The notes under the pieces were generated by a model. The model did not search any database and had not been told where the DNA came from. It saw only the letters and a program-made list of their open reading frames with translations. Made by a program: the position numbers and the translations under genes. From Desulfocapsa sp050291935 (GTDB taxonomy: Bacteria; Desulfobacterota; Desulfobulbia; Desulfobulbales; Desulfocapsaceae), in NCBI GenBank assembly GCA_050291935.1, contig JBNKKR010000008.1:1-64000 (forward strand): a stretch of DNA of 64,000 nt, read 5' to 3'. Position 1 is the stretch's first letter. Each line of letters begins with the position of its first letter. Positions 16,868 through 26,511 of this stretch are shown here, in pieces.

Positions 16868-17773
16868 ATGAAAGAAGAAAAAAGTGTGGCGGGTGTACAT
16901 ACCCGTTTGGTTTTGACCATGATTTTTTGGGGTGGTACTTTTGTTGCCGGACGGCTATTAGCCGCATTGCTTCATCCCCTTATGGCTTCTTCGCTTCGTT
17001 TTGCCGTAGCCTCACTTCTATTGTTGAGTACGATTTTGGTTCGGGAAAAACGTTTCCCTCTGCTCACTTTACGGCAGTGGGGAGCCATGACGCTTCTTGG
17101 TCTAAGTGGCGTGTTTTTGTATAATATTTTCTTTTTTACCGGATTACAGAGTGTGGAGGCTGGCCGAGCCTCCATGATTATTGCAGTAAATCCGGTGGTG
17201 ACAACACTATTGGCCATGTTGCTTTTGGGGGAAAGATACACATTTCTTCGAAAAATAGGGATGCTGCTTTCCGTTTGTGGCGCCTTTATTGTTATTTCAA
17301 GGGGTGAACCGACAGCATTGTTACAAGGTGATCTCGCTGGTGGAGGAGAGCTCTATATCGTTGGCTGTGTGCTGAGCTGGTCGGCATACACCCTTATTGG
17401 CAAACAACTCTTGAAAAATATTGAGCCACTGGTGGCAGTGGCCTATTCCTGTACAATTGGTGCTTGCCTGTTGGCCATCGTAACGGTTTGCAGTGGCCAT
17501 CTGCCAGAGTTATCTTATTTAAATATAAAGGCTGGAGCTTGTGTATTGTATTTGGGTTTTTTTGGAACAAGCCTTGGTTTTATCTGGTTTTATGATGGTG
17601 TGAAAAGACTTGGAGCTGGCAGGGCTGCCATGTATGTGAATCTTGTTCCGGTGAGTGGTGTCTTGTTGGGAATACTTTTTCTTGATGAAAAAATTGGCAG
17701 CTCCCTTCTTATTGGTGGAGCGTTTGTTTTTAGTGGTCTTTATCTATTAAACAGGAAAGAACATCATACTTAA
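16868..17773 (+). CDS. EamA/DMT-family transporter
   Basis: A drug/metabolite transporter with ten predicted helices in two EamA repeats. The second half carries SLGFIWFYDGVKRLGAGRAAMYVNLVPVSGVLLG, typical of the family. Substrates are usually small metabolites or amino acids exported from the cytoplasm; unknown here. The start is uncertain: ATG 16868 gives about 301 residues, while TTG 16862 or TTG 16829 extends it. The 3' end overlaps the convergent response-regulator gene by 4 nt. Confidence 0.85.
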   Translation: MKEEKSVAGVHTRLVLTMIFWGGTFVAGRLLAALLHPLMASSLRFAVASLLLLSTILVREKRFPLLTLRQWGAMTLLGLSGVFLYNIFFFTGLQSVEAGRASMIIAVNPVVTTLLAMLLLGERYTFLRKIGMLLSVCGAFIVISRGEPTALLQGDLAGGGELYIVGCVLSWSAYTLIGKQLLKNIEPLVAVAYSCTIGACLLAIVTVCSGHLPELSYLNIKAGACVLYLGFFGTSLGFIWFYDGVKRLGAGRAAMYVNLVPVSGVLLGILFLDEKIGSSLLIGGAFVFSGLYLLNRKEHHT

Positions 17774-18399
17774 ATAATACCCTTTTTTCGTGCTTTGGTC
17801 AGGGCATCTTTTCTGTTTTTGGCATGGAGTTTTTCGTAAATATTCTTGATATGTGAGTGGATAGTATGTGGACTGATGGAGAGTTTACTGCCCAGTTCCT
17901 TATAAGTAAATCCCTGCTCCATTCCTTTTAATATCTCTTTTTCCCGGGCACTAAGAAGAAAATGCTCACTTACCGAATCGTGTTGAAACTCTTGGATAAC
18001 CGCACGGGCAATTTTGGGACTCATTGGCGCTCCGCCGGCCGCCAAGCCTTGAATTGCCTCCACCAGCTCCCGTGGTGTTGAGCCTTTAAGGATATAGCCG
18101 GATGCTCCAGCCTTAAGTGCCGAGAAGACAGTGTCCCGGTTGTCAAAAACCGTATGTACCAAAATATCTAAATCTGGACGAGTAACCGATAGTTCTGCAA
18201 TAAGCTCGATCCCCGACATTCCAGGAAGACCAATATCCACCAGAAGAAAATTATAGGAAAGTGAGGGGAGTTCGGCAAGGGCATCTTCTGCGGTCATAAA
18301 ACTTGCGACAACCGTAAAGTCAGGTTCTCCGCGCAGCATAAGCTCTAGATTTTCACGAAGGAGGCTATTGTCTTCAATAATGGCAATTTGTATTTCCAT
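17770..18399 (-). CDS. NarL/LuxR-type response regulator
   Basis: A 209-residue regulator with an N-terminal receiver (phospho-acceptor D55 in LLVDIGLPG; Lys in YILKGS) and a C-terminal LuxR-type helix-turn-helix (about 145-205: LSAREKEILKGMEQGFTYKELG, ISPHTIHSHIKNIYEKL). It follows the sensor kinase gene by 30 nt and is its likely partner, controlling transcription in response to the ligand sensed by that kinase. Confidence 0.92.
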   Translation of the reverse strand: MEIQIAIIEDNSLLRENLELMLRGEPDFTVVASFMTAEDALAELPSLSYNFLLVDIGLPGMSGIELIAELSVTRPDLDILVHTVFDNRDTVFSALKAGASGYILKGSTPRELVEAIQGLAAGGAPMSPKIARAVIQEFQHDSVSEHFLLSAREKEILKGMEQGFTYKELGSKLSISPHTIHSHIKNIYEKLHAKNRKDALTKARKKGII

Positions 18400-18429
18400 G
18401 GTAGCTAGTGGTGTAGAAGGCTTTTCTTC

Positions 18430-20646
18430 TCAGTTAATTATACTGTTTCCCTGCAATGGAATCTCTATGAAAATATGGGTTTTGTTTTCTGTTTGAATGG
18501 TAAATGTCCCTTGAAGTTGTTCTGTTCTGTTTTTCATACTGATAAGCCCTCGTCCTTTTCGTCTGTCTTGAGGAATGCCCTTTCCGTTATCTTGCAAATG
18601 GCACTGTAAGATATGCTGGCTTACAAACAGGTCCAGTTTTATGGTGGAAGCCTCAGCATGGCGAATGGTATTTGTTATCCCTTCTTTGATAATTTTAAAG
18701 AGATTGAGAGCAAGCAGTACTGAAGGAAGGGGTGGATTGTGGATAATTTTTAAGTTTTTGGAGAAGTGGAGCTGATGCGATTCTGCGATTTGGGCGCAGT
18801 ATTGATGGATTTCTGCAAATATACTCTCCCAGGTAACCTCTTTTTGGTCGAGAAGGTCCATAAAACTGCGAATCTCGAGGATCGAGTTTCCGCAAAGTTC
18901 GGCGATCCTGGCAAGTAATTGATCATTCGCGTTGGTATCTTCTTTATTGATGGGCATTTGAGACAGGAGTTTGATATTTACCAGGTTGCCACCGATACCG
19001 TCGTGGAGATCCTGGACCAGTTGCTTTTTCAATTCCTCACTCCTTCGTCGTTCACTCATATCGTGGACTATGGCAATGGTGTGTATCTCTTGGTTAATGT
19101 CCACAGGAGAGAGAGAAATCTCAACAACATATTGTTCCCCCCGACGATTGACAATTTCGGTCTCAAGGGAGAGCTTTTCCTGAATGTTTTCATGCCAGGA
19201 AATACCCAAAAGCTTGTGGATGTTTTTCCCTTTGGCCATCTCATTGGTTTGGGCAAAATATTGTTCTGCGGATGGATTGAGATAGGAAATATTGCCTTTT
19301 TGATTGATTAAAATAATGGCATCACTGGCCGATTCAATAATGGTACGGTAGACTTTTTCCTGATTTTGCAGCTCCTGCCTGTACTCAACAATGGACTGTT
19401 TCATTCTTTGAAAGCCATCTGCAGTATCCTGAATTTCACTGAAAATTGAATCAATATGACAGTCAAGTTTGGGTTCTTGTTGCTCGATTGCTTTGGCTTC
19501 TGCTTGCAACTCTTTTATGGGTGAAATAATAGAATTTGCAAAACGAAAGGCCAAAAAGGAGGCCAAAAGGGATAAAACAATTGTTGCAAAGAGGTTGTCC
19601 GACATATTTTTTCGTATCTCGCCTAAATAATCGTTGTCAGGGATATACATCCCGATTATCCAGTTGAGGCCAGAGGCTGAAAACGGGGTAAACATGGCAA
19701 CATAATTATTTTCGTTTGCCTTAAAGGGGGTGAAAAGAGGCTTGTCCGGAAGAAGAGATCGGTTTGTATTATCGCTTGTGGTGAGCACTTCTTTCATTGC
19801 TGTGTTGATAATGGGATTGTTCAGCTCATTTACTTTAGGCAGACGAAGACTACCATTTTCTTCCTTAATTAGATGCAGGTACAAATCTTTTGAGGCAATC
19901 ACATCTTGTTTATCATTAAAAATAAATGCCCTTCCTGTTTTTCCAACCCGTAGCCTGGAGATAAAAGAAGAGAGTTCCTTAAGATCAATGTCCACGCCCA
20001 CAACACCTTTGAGACTTCCATCGCCCCAATACGAAGGGCCACAAACGGTGACTCCGGGTTGTTTGGAGGTGTAAAAAATGTAGGGTTCTGTCCATCCTAT
20101 GGCACCGGTTTTCACTGCCTGGGTGAACCAGGAACGCTTTCTCGGATCGTAAAGGTCCTCAGGAGTGTTCTTACGGGCGATTTCTTTAAAATTGCTATCT
20201 CGCCAAACCAGTGTAACTTCACGTTTTCCTTCTCGTGTGGTAATTATTTTGGTGCGAAAGCCGTTGGTGATTTTTTCTGTGTTGCGGCTGACATAATAAA
20301 ATGAACCATCGGGAGTTGCGATATAGATACCGGCCAGATGCGTATGGATCAGAAGCTGATCAAAAAAATAGCGTTCAAGGGAGTTGGTGCTGATGGTGGT
20401 AGCATTTACCACATTTGCATTGAGAAGCTGTTTAGTAAGGGTTACGGCACTTTTGGCTTTCTCCAGATGATTGTGGGATTGTTCCAGGGTAAAATCAGAG
20501 ATATTATCCATGATATCCCTGGCATGGCGGGTAAATGTCTTTTCAGAGAGTAAATAAAAAGATGGTGTTAGTAGGAGGTGTGTACCCCATATCAGTGCGA
20601 TGACCGATAGGATCAGGGTGGCTCTCATGGATAGATTAATACGCAT
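18430..20646 (-). CDS. dCache-PAS sensor histidine kinase (NarX-type HisKA_3)
   Basis: A 738-residue membrane sensor. TM1 is at about 8-32 and TM2 at about 352-374, enclosing a large periplasmic double-Cache domain (TPDGSFYYVSRNTEKI, RKRSWFTQAV...GWTEPYIF, VVGVDIDLKELSSFI). Then a HAMP-like linker, a PAS domain (about 440-545), a HisKA_3 dimerisation helix with the phospho-His in QDLHDGIGGNLVNIKL, and an ATPase domain with LQDNGKGI and GRGLISMKNR. Cache domains of this type bind small organic acids or amino acids. The partner regulator is at 17770. Confidence 0.92.
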   Translation of the reverse strand: MRINLSMRATLILSVIALIWGTHLLLTPSFYLLSEKTFTRHARDIMDNISDFTLEQSHNHLEKAKSAVTLTKQLLNANVVNATTISTNSLERYFFDQLLIHTHLAGIYIATPDGSFYYVSRNTEKITNGFRTKIITTREGKREVTLVWRDSNFKEIARKNTPEDLYDPRKRSWFTQAVKTGAIGWTEPYIFYTSKQPGVTVCGPSYWGDGSLKGVVGVDIDLKELSSFISRLRVGKTGRAFIFNDKQDVIASKDLYLHLIKEENGSLRLPKVNELNNPIINTAMKEVLTTSDNTNRSLLPDKPLFTPFKANENNYVAMFTPFSASGLNWIIGMYIPDNDYLGEIRKNMSDNLFATIVLSLLASFLAFRFANSIISPIKELQAEAKAIEQQEPKLDCHIDSIFSEIQDTADGFQRMKQSIVEYRQELQNQEKVYRTIIESASDAIILINQKGNISYLNPSAEQYFAQTNEMAKGKNIHKLLGISWHENIQEKLSLETEIVNRRGEQYVVEISLSPVDINQEIHTIAIVHDMSERRRSEELKKQLVQDLHDGIGGNLVNIKLLSQMPINKEDTNANDQLLARIAELCGNSILEIRSFMDLLDQKEVTWESIFAEIHQYCAQIAESHQLHFSKNLKIIHNPPLPSVLLALNLFKIIKEGITNTIRHAEASTIKLDLFVSQHILQCHLQDNGKGIPQDRRKGRGLISMKNRTEQLQGTFTIQTENKTHIFIEIPLQGNSIIN

Positions 20647-20933
20647 TTATAACCCGCAAAATGAATGGATCTGCTTACTTATTCAGAAGGCAACTCTACT
20701 CCGTCTAGCAACTTTTGCCAATATCGGATCCGTTGCGTATTTTTTTGCAGGATAAAAACGAGAGGAGTTGATACAAAAACAAAAAATTATTAAGGAGGTG
20801 AAACGTATTATCTCGGGGGTAGACGGATAGTCCTTTCTGTCTTGCCAAATCCTCTCAATTCTGAGTAAACCATACCTTGCAAGAACAACAAATAGCCCTA
20901 TGGGGTGAAATATGGGGTATGGCGATTATTGCT

Positions 20934-21392
20934 TCACTTTCCCTTTTGATCAAGGGGGCTATCTTCAAGTGGCAGGCCAAATTTATTTTGTCCCAGAAGA
21001 TGAATGGCATCATCACTGAGCAGAGAAAGCAGGCTGTTATCCGCGAAATTACAGCGAAAACCTCTGCAGGCAAGTGGTCGATAATGGTAGATTTTGCAAC
21101 GATATACGCCGTTACGACGTTCTAGAAACATACAACCCTTATCATCGGGGTGGATCATATAAATTTTGTTTTTCCCCTTCTTTTTTTCGATAAGTTCCTC
21201 AAGTGGCATTTCTCGCAGCTCTTTAAGGGTCGCATCCACCCCCACATGGCCGCCCATTCGTTTAATAAAGGCGGGTTCATCACCCTGAAGGAGAACTTTT
21301 TTGTATTTTTTACAGCACGTTCCACATTGACGACATTCTTGAAAAATGGTGCGTAAGTGTTCGGGGTCAAATTCTTTTGTTTGTTCGTTCAT
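20934..21392 (-). CDS. YkgJ-family cysteine-cluster protein
   Basis: A 152-residue protein with the CxxCxxCC hallmark: ECRQCGTCCKKY (about 19-30). A second set, GCMFLERRNGVYRCKIYHYRPLACRGF, completes the cluster. Members are thought to bind zinc or an Fe-S centre; function is not established. Its start overlaps the deacetylase-like gene by 4 nt, making a translationally coupled trio with the acetyltransferase gene. Confidence 0.85.
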   Translation of the reverse strand: MNEQTKEFDPEHLRTIFQECRQCGTCCKKYKKVLLQGDEPAFIKRMGGHVGVDATLKELREMPLEELIEKKKGKNKIYMIHPDDKGCMFLERRNGVYRCKIYHYRPLACRGFRCNFADNSLLSLLSDDAIHLLGQNKFGLPLEDSPLDQKGK

Positions 21393-22417
21393 ATGGTCCA
21401 GTAATCCCTTAACGGGTGTCCAGCTAAAATCTTTTCGGCGCGGGCAACGGACAAAATGCCGGGTCGTTCCATTTTCGTCTGCAAAAGGGCTTCAATGGTA
21501 CTGAAAAGCGATTGCTCCAGGCTTTCCGGGTTGTATCCTCCTTCAAGGATATAGAGCAATTTATTATTACAGCTTTCTGCAGCGTGACGACGCAAAATAT
21601 GGGTGATGGTGGCAAACCAGTCAGAGGTAATAGCTGTTGCGCTGATGCTGTCATCTATGTGGGCATCAAACCCGGCCGATACCAGAATAAACTGCGGCAT
21701 AAACTGTTCAATAACGCCCTGCAGTGTTTTTCCTAAGATTGCAGTGTATTCACTATTGCCAAACTGAGGATGGACCGGAATATTGATGGTGTATCCTTTT
21801 CCTTCCTTTTCACCTACTTCTTCTGCTGCTCCGCTAAAGGGAAACAGCCCCTGTTGATGGATTGATAATACAAGCACTTCTTTGTTGTCATAAAAAACTT
21901 CCTGGGTACCGTTTGCGTGATGCACGTCAAAATCTACAATAAGAATCCGTTGCAAATCATATCGTTCATGGAGATATTTGGCAGTAAGGGCGATATTATT
22001 AAAAATGCAAAATCCCATTCCTCTACCCGGTGTTGCATGGTGCCCAGGAGGTCTGATAAGGGCAAATCCATAATTAAAATCAGCGTCCATAATCCGATCG
22101 GCAAGACAAAAACAGCCGCCGGCGGCAAGTCTTGCAGCGGGCAATGAGTCTTCCATAAGATAGGTATCTTTGTCGTAGGAGAAAGGGTCCTCTTTGATGG
22201 AGTGTTCCCGTAGCTGCTCTAAATAAAAAGAAGAATGGACAGTCTTTATTTCGGTGTCAGTGGCTTCCCTCGGTGAGATTTGGATATAGCATCCATTGGT
22301 CATTTGTTGCTGTAAACGCATATAAAAATGCCGCAACCGGTTTGGGTTTTCCGGTGAGGGTTTAGGTATGGAATGGTGCAGATACCTGTTATCAAAAACA
22401 AGACCGAGTTTATTCAT
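21389..22417 (-). CDS. Histone deacetylase / AcuC-AphA superfamily amidohydrolase
   Basis: A 342-residue arginase-fold zinc deacetylase. Signature motifs are RPPGHHATPGRGMGFCIFNN (tandem catalytic His), IVDFDVHHANGTQEVFY (Asp and His zinc ligands), SIHQ and LEGGYNPESL. Bacterial relatives deacetylate lysine residues, polyamines or acetoin-pathway proteins; the substrate here is unknown. It overlaps the GNAT gene by 8 nt and the YkgJ gene by 4 nt, so a reversible acetylation role with that GNAT is a reasonable inference. Confidence 0.92.
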   Translation of the reverse strand: MNKLGLVFDNRYLHHSIPKPSPENPNRLRHFYMRLQQQMTNGCYIQISPREATDTEIKTVHSSFYLEQLREHSIKEDPFSYDKDTYLMEDSLPAARLAAGGCFCLADRIMDADFNYGFALIRPPGHHATPGRGMGFCIFNNIALTAKYLHERYDLQRILIVDFDVHHANGTQEVFYDNKEVLVLSIHQQGLFPFSGAAEEVGEKEGKGYTINIPVHPQFGNSEYTAILGKTLQGVIEQFMPQFILVSAGFDAHIDDSISATAITSDWFATITHILRRHAAESCNNKLLYILEGGYNPESLEQSLFSTIEALLQTKMERPGILSVARAEKILAGHPLRDYWTI

Positions 22418-22976
22418 AATAAAATTTATAGATTGGCTGTAATGAGTATTCCTGCGCTAACAAACGATAGAGGTGGCCTGTTCGTTTAATAGCCAAATCG
22501 TCATAGGTGAGTGATTCAACCAGCTTGAAACCAAGTTTTGAGAGACAGCGTTGCTGGGGAGTGTTGTTGACGTCGGTATACATCTCAACGGACTCCATAC
22601 CAAGCCGGTCAAAGAGATACATAATTAAAAATTTTTGAATTTCAGTACCATAGCCTTTGCCTCGTTCTTCAGGGATGGCAACTTTTAGGGCCATGGCAAC
22701 GCTTTTTTTTTCTTTTGATGGTTGCCAGTAATGGGCTGTACCTATGGCTTTGTCGTCCTCTTTTGTTTTTACCAGAAACAATTTTTCGTTTTCTTTCCAG
22801 TAGACACCCGATACGATCTGTCTTTGAAGTTGCTCATTGTTGTACCTCTCAGGGGTCAAAAATGAACCACACGATATGTCCGATTTACTCCAATCAACTA
22901 AGGTTGTGACATCTTCTTCTTCAACTTTACGCAGCACAAGCCGCCTGGTAAACAGTTTATTTCCGTAGAGACTCAT
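22410..22976 (-). CDS. GNAT-family N-acetyltransferase (RimJ/RimL-like)
   Basis: A 188-residue GNAT enzyme. The beginning (FTRRLVLRKVEEEDVTTLVDWSK) is typical of the RimJ/RimL group, the acetyl-CoA loop is IPEERGKGYGTEIQKFLIMYLF, and NNTPQQRCLSKLGFKLVE is the usual C-terminal motif. It is the first gene of an overlapping three-gene operon with the deacetylase-like and YkgJ-like genes. Target unknown. Confidence 0.88.
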   Translation of the reverse strand: MSLYGNKLFTRRLVLRKVEEEDVTTLVDWSKSDISCGSFLTPERYNNEQLQRQIVSGVYWKENEKLFLVKTKEDDKAIGTAHYWQPSKEKKSVAMALKVAIPEERGKGYGTEIQKFLIMYLFDRLGMESVEMYTDVNNTPQQRCLSKLGFKLVESLTYDDLAIKRTGHLYRLLAQEYSLQPIYKFYYE

Positions 22977-23012
22977 ATATTGTTAAACTCTTGATAATGT
23001 TCTTTTCATAAA

Positions 23013-23051
23013 AAGTATGCGAGTTAAGGCGCAGCACCTCCCCGCATACTT
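23013..23051 (-). terminator. Putative Rho-independent terminator of the chemoreceptor gene
   Basis: On the minus strand, 28 nt past the chemoreceptor stop, AAGTATGCG and CGCATACTT form a 9-bp stem with a 21-nt loop, followed by a short T run (TTTTTATG). It separates the chemoreceptor operon from the GNAT operon. Confidence 0.55.
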
Positions 23052-23078
23052 CTTGTGTCCTGAGTAGGTGGGATTCTA

Positions 23079-26000
23079 CTACTGCATATTATTTACGGCC
23101 TTACTCAACTCCTTGCTGGAATGGGCCAGTTTATTTAATGCCTCAATGGTACCATCAATGGAAAAATTGACCTGCTCCGTGGATTTTTGATTTTCGTGTG
23201 AGGAGTCGACGACGGTGGTAAGTCTCGTTTTGACTTCTTGTCCGTTGTCGCTCAGGACCACAGCCTTCTTATCAAGTTCATCAACTGCACTGGAAATATC
23301 AACAATACCGGAGGATATTTTATCCATCGCCGTGAGTGCCGTTTGAATGACTTCACTTCCTTCGCTCAGCATCTTCATACCATCCTTCATGGAGGAGATG
23401 GTGTCCTGGGATTCGCTTTCAACCTTTTTGACGATGTTGGCAATATCCACCGCTGATTTAGAAGAGTTTTCGGCAAGTTTTCTGATTTCGTCGGCCACCA
23501 CCGCAAAACCGCGTCCCGCATCACCGGCCCGCGCTGCTTCAATTGCTGCGTTGAAGGCCAGAAGATTGGTTTGTGAGGCTATATCCTTGATAATGTCCAC
23601 GAATCCACTGATTTTTTCCAGTTGGCTGACCAGGTTAACAACCATGTCGTTGGAAGTACCCATGGATTCGTTGATCGATACCATTTTCTTTTCGGCATCT
23701 GCTCCTGCCTTTTTGCCTTGATCGGCTTCTTGGGCGACACCTGTGGCCATATTGCTTGATTTGTCCGTTAATTCAACCATTTCCTTGGCAAATCCCAGCA
23801 TTGCGTCCACGGTGCTCGAGGATTCATCTAAGGCCTGAACCTCTTTTTCAATAAGGGCGTTCATTGCTTCCATATTACTATTTGCCTCACCCATTTTGGC
23901 AAGGGAGTCGGTGACCAGGGTCTCCACTTCATCTGAGGCCTCGTTAATTAAGGCTTCTACTTTGGATTCGGCTGTGACGTCCACTGAATATTCGAGTCCG
24001 CCTTTTACATTTCCCTTGGCATCTTTTATGGAAACACTGGTAACTTTTAAAGGAATAGTGGTGCCATTAATTGTACCCGTGGACTGTTCTGTTACCGTTG
24101 CATTTTCACCAATCGCCCGTTGAATACCACAGGCCTTTGTTTGGCATAGATCGGTATTAAAGAGATCCCAACATTTTTTCCCCATGGCCTCTTCCACGCT
24201 CATACCAACCATCCTGGCCCCTGCTGGGTTGATATAGGTAATATTGAAATCCAGATCAACCGCGTGGATTGGATTGGGGATAACATTCAGGTTCTCAATT
24301 TTTTCGTTGGCTGCCTGTTTTTGTGCAGCTTCTTCAGTAATATCGAGAACAAATTCAAGGGCACCTTTGATGTTCCCTTTTGCATCTTTAATGGGAGCAC
24401 CGGTGTATTTTATGGGGAGGATCATACCCTCTTTAGGTCTGGCGATGGTCTCATCACTAACTACCCGATCTTCCCGCATGGCCCGGTCTACTGCGCATTT
24501 TTCAGTTTGGCAGTGGGCAGTTTTGAAAAGCTCGTAGCATTTTTTACCAATGACTTCATCCGGTGTCATACCCACAACTCCGGCTCCTGCGGGATTCATA
24601 AAGGTCACATTAAATGAGGTGTCCACTGACATAATGGGTGTGGGAATGGCATTGAGATTATCTATCTTCTCATTTGCCTCCTGCTGTTGCTTTCTCTCTT
24701 CGGTTATATCAAGGACGTATTCAAGGGCACCCTTGATATTTCCTTTTGCGTCTTTAATGGGTGAACCGGTGTATTTTATCGGAATAATGACCCCTTCCGA
24801 GGGCCTTGCGATGGTTTGCTCGGTAATCACAGCATCCGCTTTCATTGCCTGGGCGCAGGCGCATCTATCCGTTTGACAGTGTGGGGTTTTAAAGAGCTCA
24901 AAACACTTTTTACCAACCACTTCATCCGGAGTCATCCCAACCACCGCAGCTCCTGCCGGGTTCATAAATGTCACGGAAAAATCGGTATCAATGGACATAA
25001 TGGGAGTTGGAATGGTATTGAGATTGTTGATTTTCTCATCAGCAGCCTGTTTTTGGGCAACTTCTTCGGTGGTATCAAGGATATATTCAAGGGCGCCTTT
25101 AATGTTTCCTTTGGCGTCCTTGATGGGTGATCCGGTGTATTTAATGGGAACGATAACCCCTTCCGAAGGTCTGGCAATGGTCTGTTCAGTGATCACCGAG
25201 TCGCTTTTCATTGCCTGGGCGCAGGCACATTTGTCCGTTTGACAGTGGGGGGTTTTGAAAAGATCAAAACATTTTTTACCAATCACCTCATCCGGCGTCA
25301 TTCCAGCCACCGCAGCTCCTGCCGGGTTCATAAATGTTACGGAAAATGCCGTATCAATGGACATAATGGGTGTTGGAATGGTGTTGAGGTTGTTGATTTT
25401 CTCATCAGCGGCCTGTTTTTGGGCAACTTCTTCGGTGGTATCAAGGATATATTCAAGGGCGCCTTTAATATTTCCCTTGGCATCTTTGATGGGCGCACCG
25501 GTGTACTTAATGGGGACGATGACCCCTTCTGAAGGTCTGGCAATGGTCTGTTCAGTTACCACTGAGTCAGTTTTCATCGCCTGGGCGCAGGCACATTTGT
25601 TCGTTTGGCAATGTGGTGTTTTAAAGAGATCAAAACATTTTTTACCAACCACCTCATCCGGCGTCATACCAGCGACCGCAGCCCCAGCCGGGTTCATAAA
25701 TGTTACGGAAAAATCCGTATCAATGGACATAATGGGTGTTGGAATGGTGTTGAGGTTGTTAATTTTTTCGTCTGCTGCCTGTTTTTGTGCAGCTTCATCT
25801 GTAATATCAAGAATATACTCCAGAGCGCCTTTGATATTTCCTTTGGCATCTTTGATGGGCGCACCAGTATATTTAATGGGAACGATGATACCATCATTGG
25901 GCCTTGCAATGGTGGTTTCGGTGATTATCGAATCGGTTTTCATGGCTCTTGCGCAGGCACATCTTTCCGTTTTACAGTGTGGTGTCTTAAAGAGATCGTA

Positions 26001-26510
26001 ACATTTAAGGCCTATAACCTCGTCGACAGTTTTACCAGCAACTGCTGCTCCCGCCGGGTTCATAAACGTGATGCTAAACTTATCATCAATTTCCATTATC
26101 GGTGTGGGAATCACATTGAGGTCGGTCTGGAGTTGTTGCAGTTTCGTTTGCAGCTCTTTTTCCTTGCTGATATCGTCTAAACAAACCAATGTCCCCTGTC
26201 CCTGGATGGGAGTTGCTTGGGATCGATACCACCGTAATGTGTTGTCACCAGCCGTGTAGAGTATTTCGCCGTAGGCCTTCTTTTTGAGTCGTTTTGATTT
26301 GACCACCGGGCAATTTTTAGTTCCACAGAGTTGTGAAGGACAGGCTTCCTCACAGGTGAGTTTATTGAGTAGCTTCGTTTTTGTGAGCTTAAATTCCTTC
26401 AAAAAGGCCTCATTGGCCCAAGTAATCACCATGTCATCGTTTACCAGATAACTTGGAGCATCCAATGATTCGAGTGCAGAGCTGTCAAATTCTGTTGCTG
26501 TTGTTGCCAT
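23079..26510 (-). CDS. Soluble methyl-accepting chemotaxis protein with seven PAS-type domains, six in Cys-rich tandem repeats
   Basis: A 1143-residue chemoreceptor from ATG 26510, 7 nt after AGGAGGGG. No transmembrane segment is visible, so it is cytoplasmic. An N-terminal PAS (about 15-120) is followed by six PAS repeats of 122 residues (about 132-863). Repeats 1-4 share KTPHC, a five-residue spacer and CAC; repeat 5 is TAHC...CAV and repeat 6 is DLC...ACG. The tail (about 880-1143) is a coiled coil with the signalling tip IASQTNLLAFNAAIEAARAG. Ligand unknown; conserved Cys suggest a redox, metal or cofactor sensor. It lies 1 nt after the CheW-like gene. Confidence 0.93.
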   Translation of the reverse strand: MATTATEFDSSALESLDAPSYLVNDDMVITWANEAFLKEFKLTKTKLLNKLTCEEACPSQLCGTKNCPVVKSKRLKKKAYGEILYTAGDNTLRWYRSQATPIQGQGTLVCLDDISKEKELQTKLQQLQTDLNVIPTPIMEIDDKFSITFMNPAGAAVAGKTVDEVIGLKCYDLFKTPHCKTERCACARAMKTDSIITETTIARPNDGIIVPIKYTGAPIKDAKGNIKGALEYILDITDEAAQKQAADEKINNLNTIPTPIMSIDTDFSVTFMNPAGAAVAGMTPDEVVGKKCFDLFKTPHCQTNKCACAQAMKTDSVVTEQTIARPSEGVIVPIKYTGAPIKDAKGNIKGALEYILDTTEEVAQKQAADEKINNLNTIPTPIMSIDTAFSVTFMNPAGAAVAGMTPDEVIGKKCFDLFKTPHCQTDKCACAQAMKSDSVITEQTIARPSEGVIVPIKYTGSPIKDAKGNIKGALEYILDTTEEVAQKQAADEKINNLNTIPTPIMSIDTDFSVTFMNPAGAAVVGMTPDEVVGKKCFELFKTPHCQTDRCACAQAMKADAVITEQTIARPSEGVIIPIKYTGSPIKDAKGNIKGALEYVLDITEERKQQQEANEKIDNLNAIPTPIMSVDTSFNVTFMNPAGAGVVGMTPDEVIGKKCYELFKTAHCQTEKCAVDRAMREDRVVSDETIARPKEGMILPIKYTGAPIKDAKGNIKGALEFVLDITEEAAQKQAANEKIENLNVIPNPIHAVDLDFNITYINPAGARMVGMSVEEAMGKKCWDLFNTDLCQTKACGIQRAIGENATVTEQSTGTINGTTIPLKVTSVSIKDAKGNVKGGLEYSVDVTAESKVEALINEASDEVETLVTDSLAKMGEANSNMEAMNALIEKEVQALDESSSTVDAMLGFAKEMVELTDKSSNMATGVAQEADQGKKAGADAEKKMVSINESMGTSNDMVVNLVSQLEKISGFVDIIKDIASQTNLLAFNAAIEAARAGDAGRGFAVVADEIRKLAENSSKSAVDIANIVKKVESESQDTISSMKDGMKMLSEGSEVIQTALTAMDKISSGIVDISSAVDELDKKAVVLSDNGQEVKTRLTTVVDSSHENQKSTEQVNFSIDGTIEALNKLAHSSKELSKAVNNMQ
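23922..26117 (-). repeat. Six tandem ~366-bp repeats inside the chemoreceptor gene
   Basis: Six consecutive 366-bp units encode the Cys-rich PAS domains. Units 2-4 are almost identical in protein sequence and very similar in DNA, the outer ones more divergent. This suggests recent unequal recombination or duplication from the centre of the array. Copy number may vary between strains, and the region is prone to assembly collapse. Confidence 0.85.
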
Positions 26511-26511
26511 G

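Noticed and set aside
23922..26117. Multiheme c-type cytochrome in the Cys-rich repeats
   Set aside because: No CxxCH motif occurs; the Cys are in PAS-like units of a cytoplasmic protein without signal peptide.
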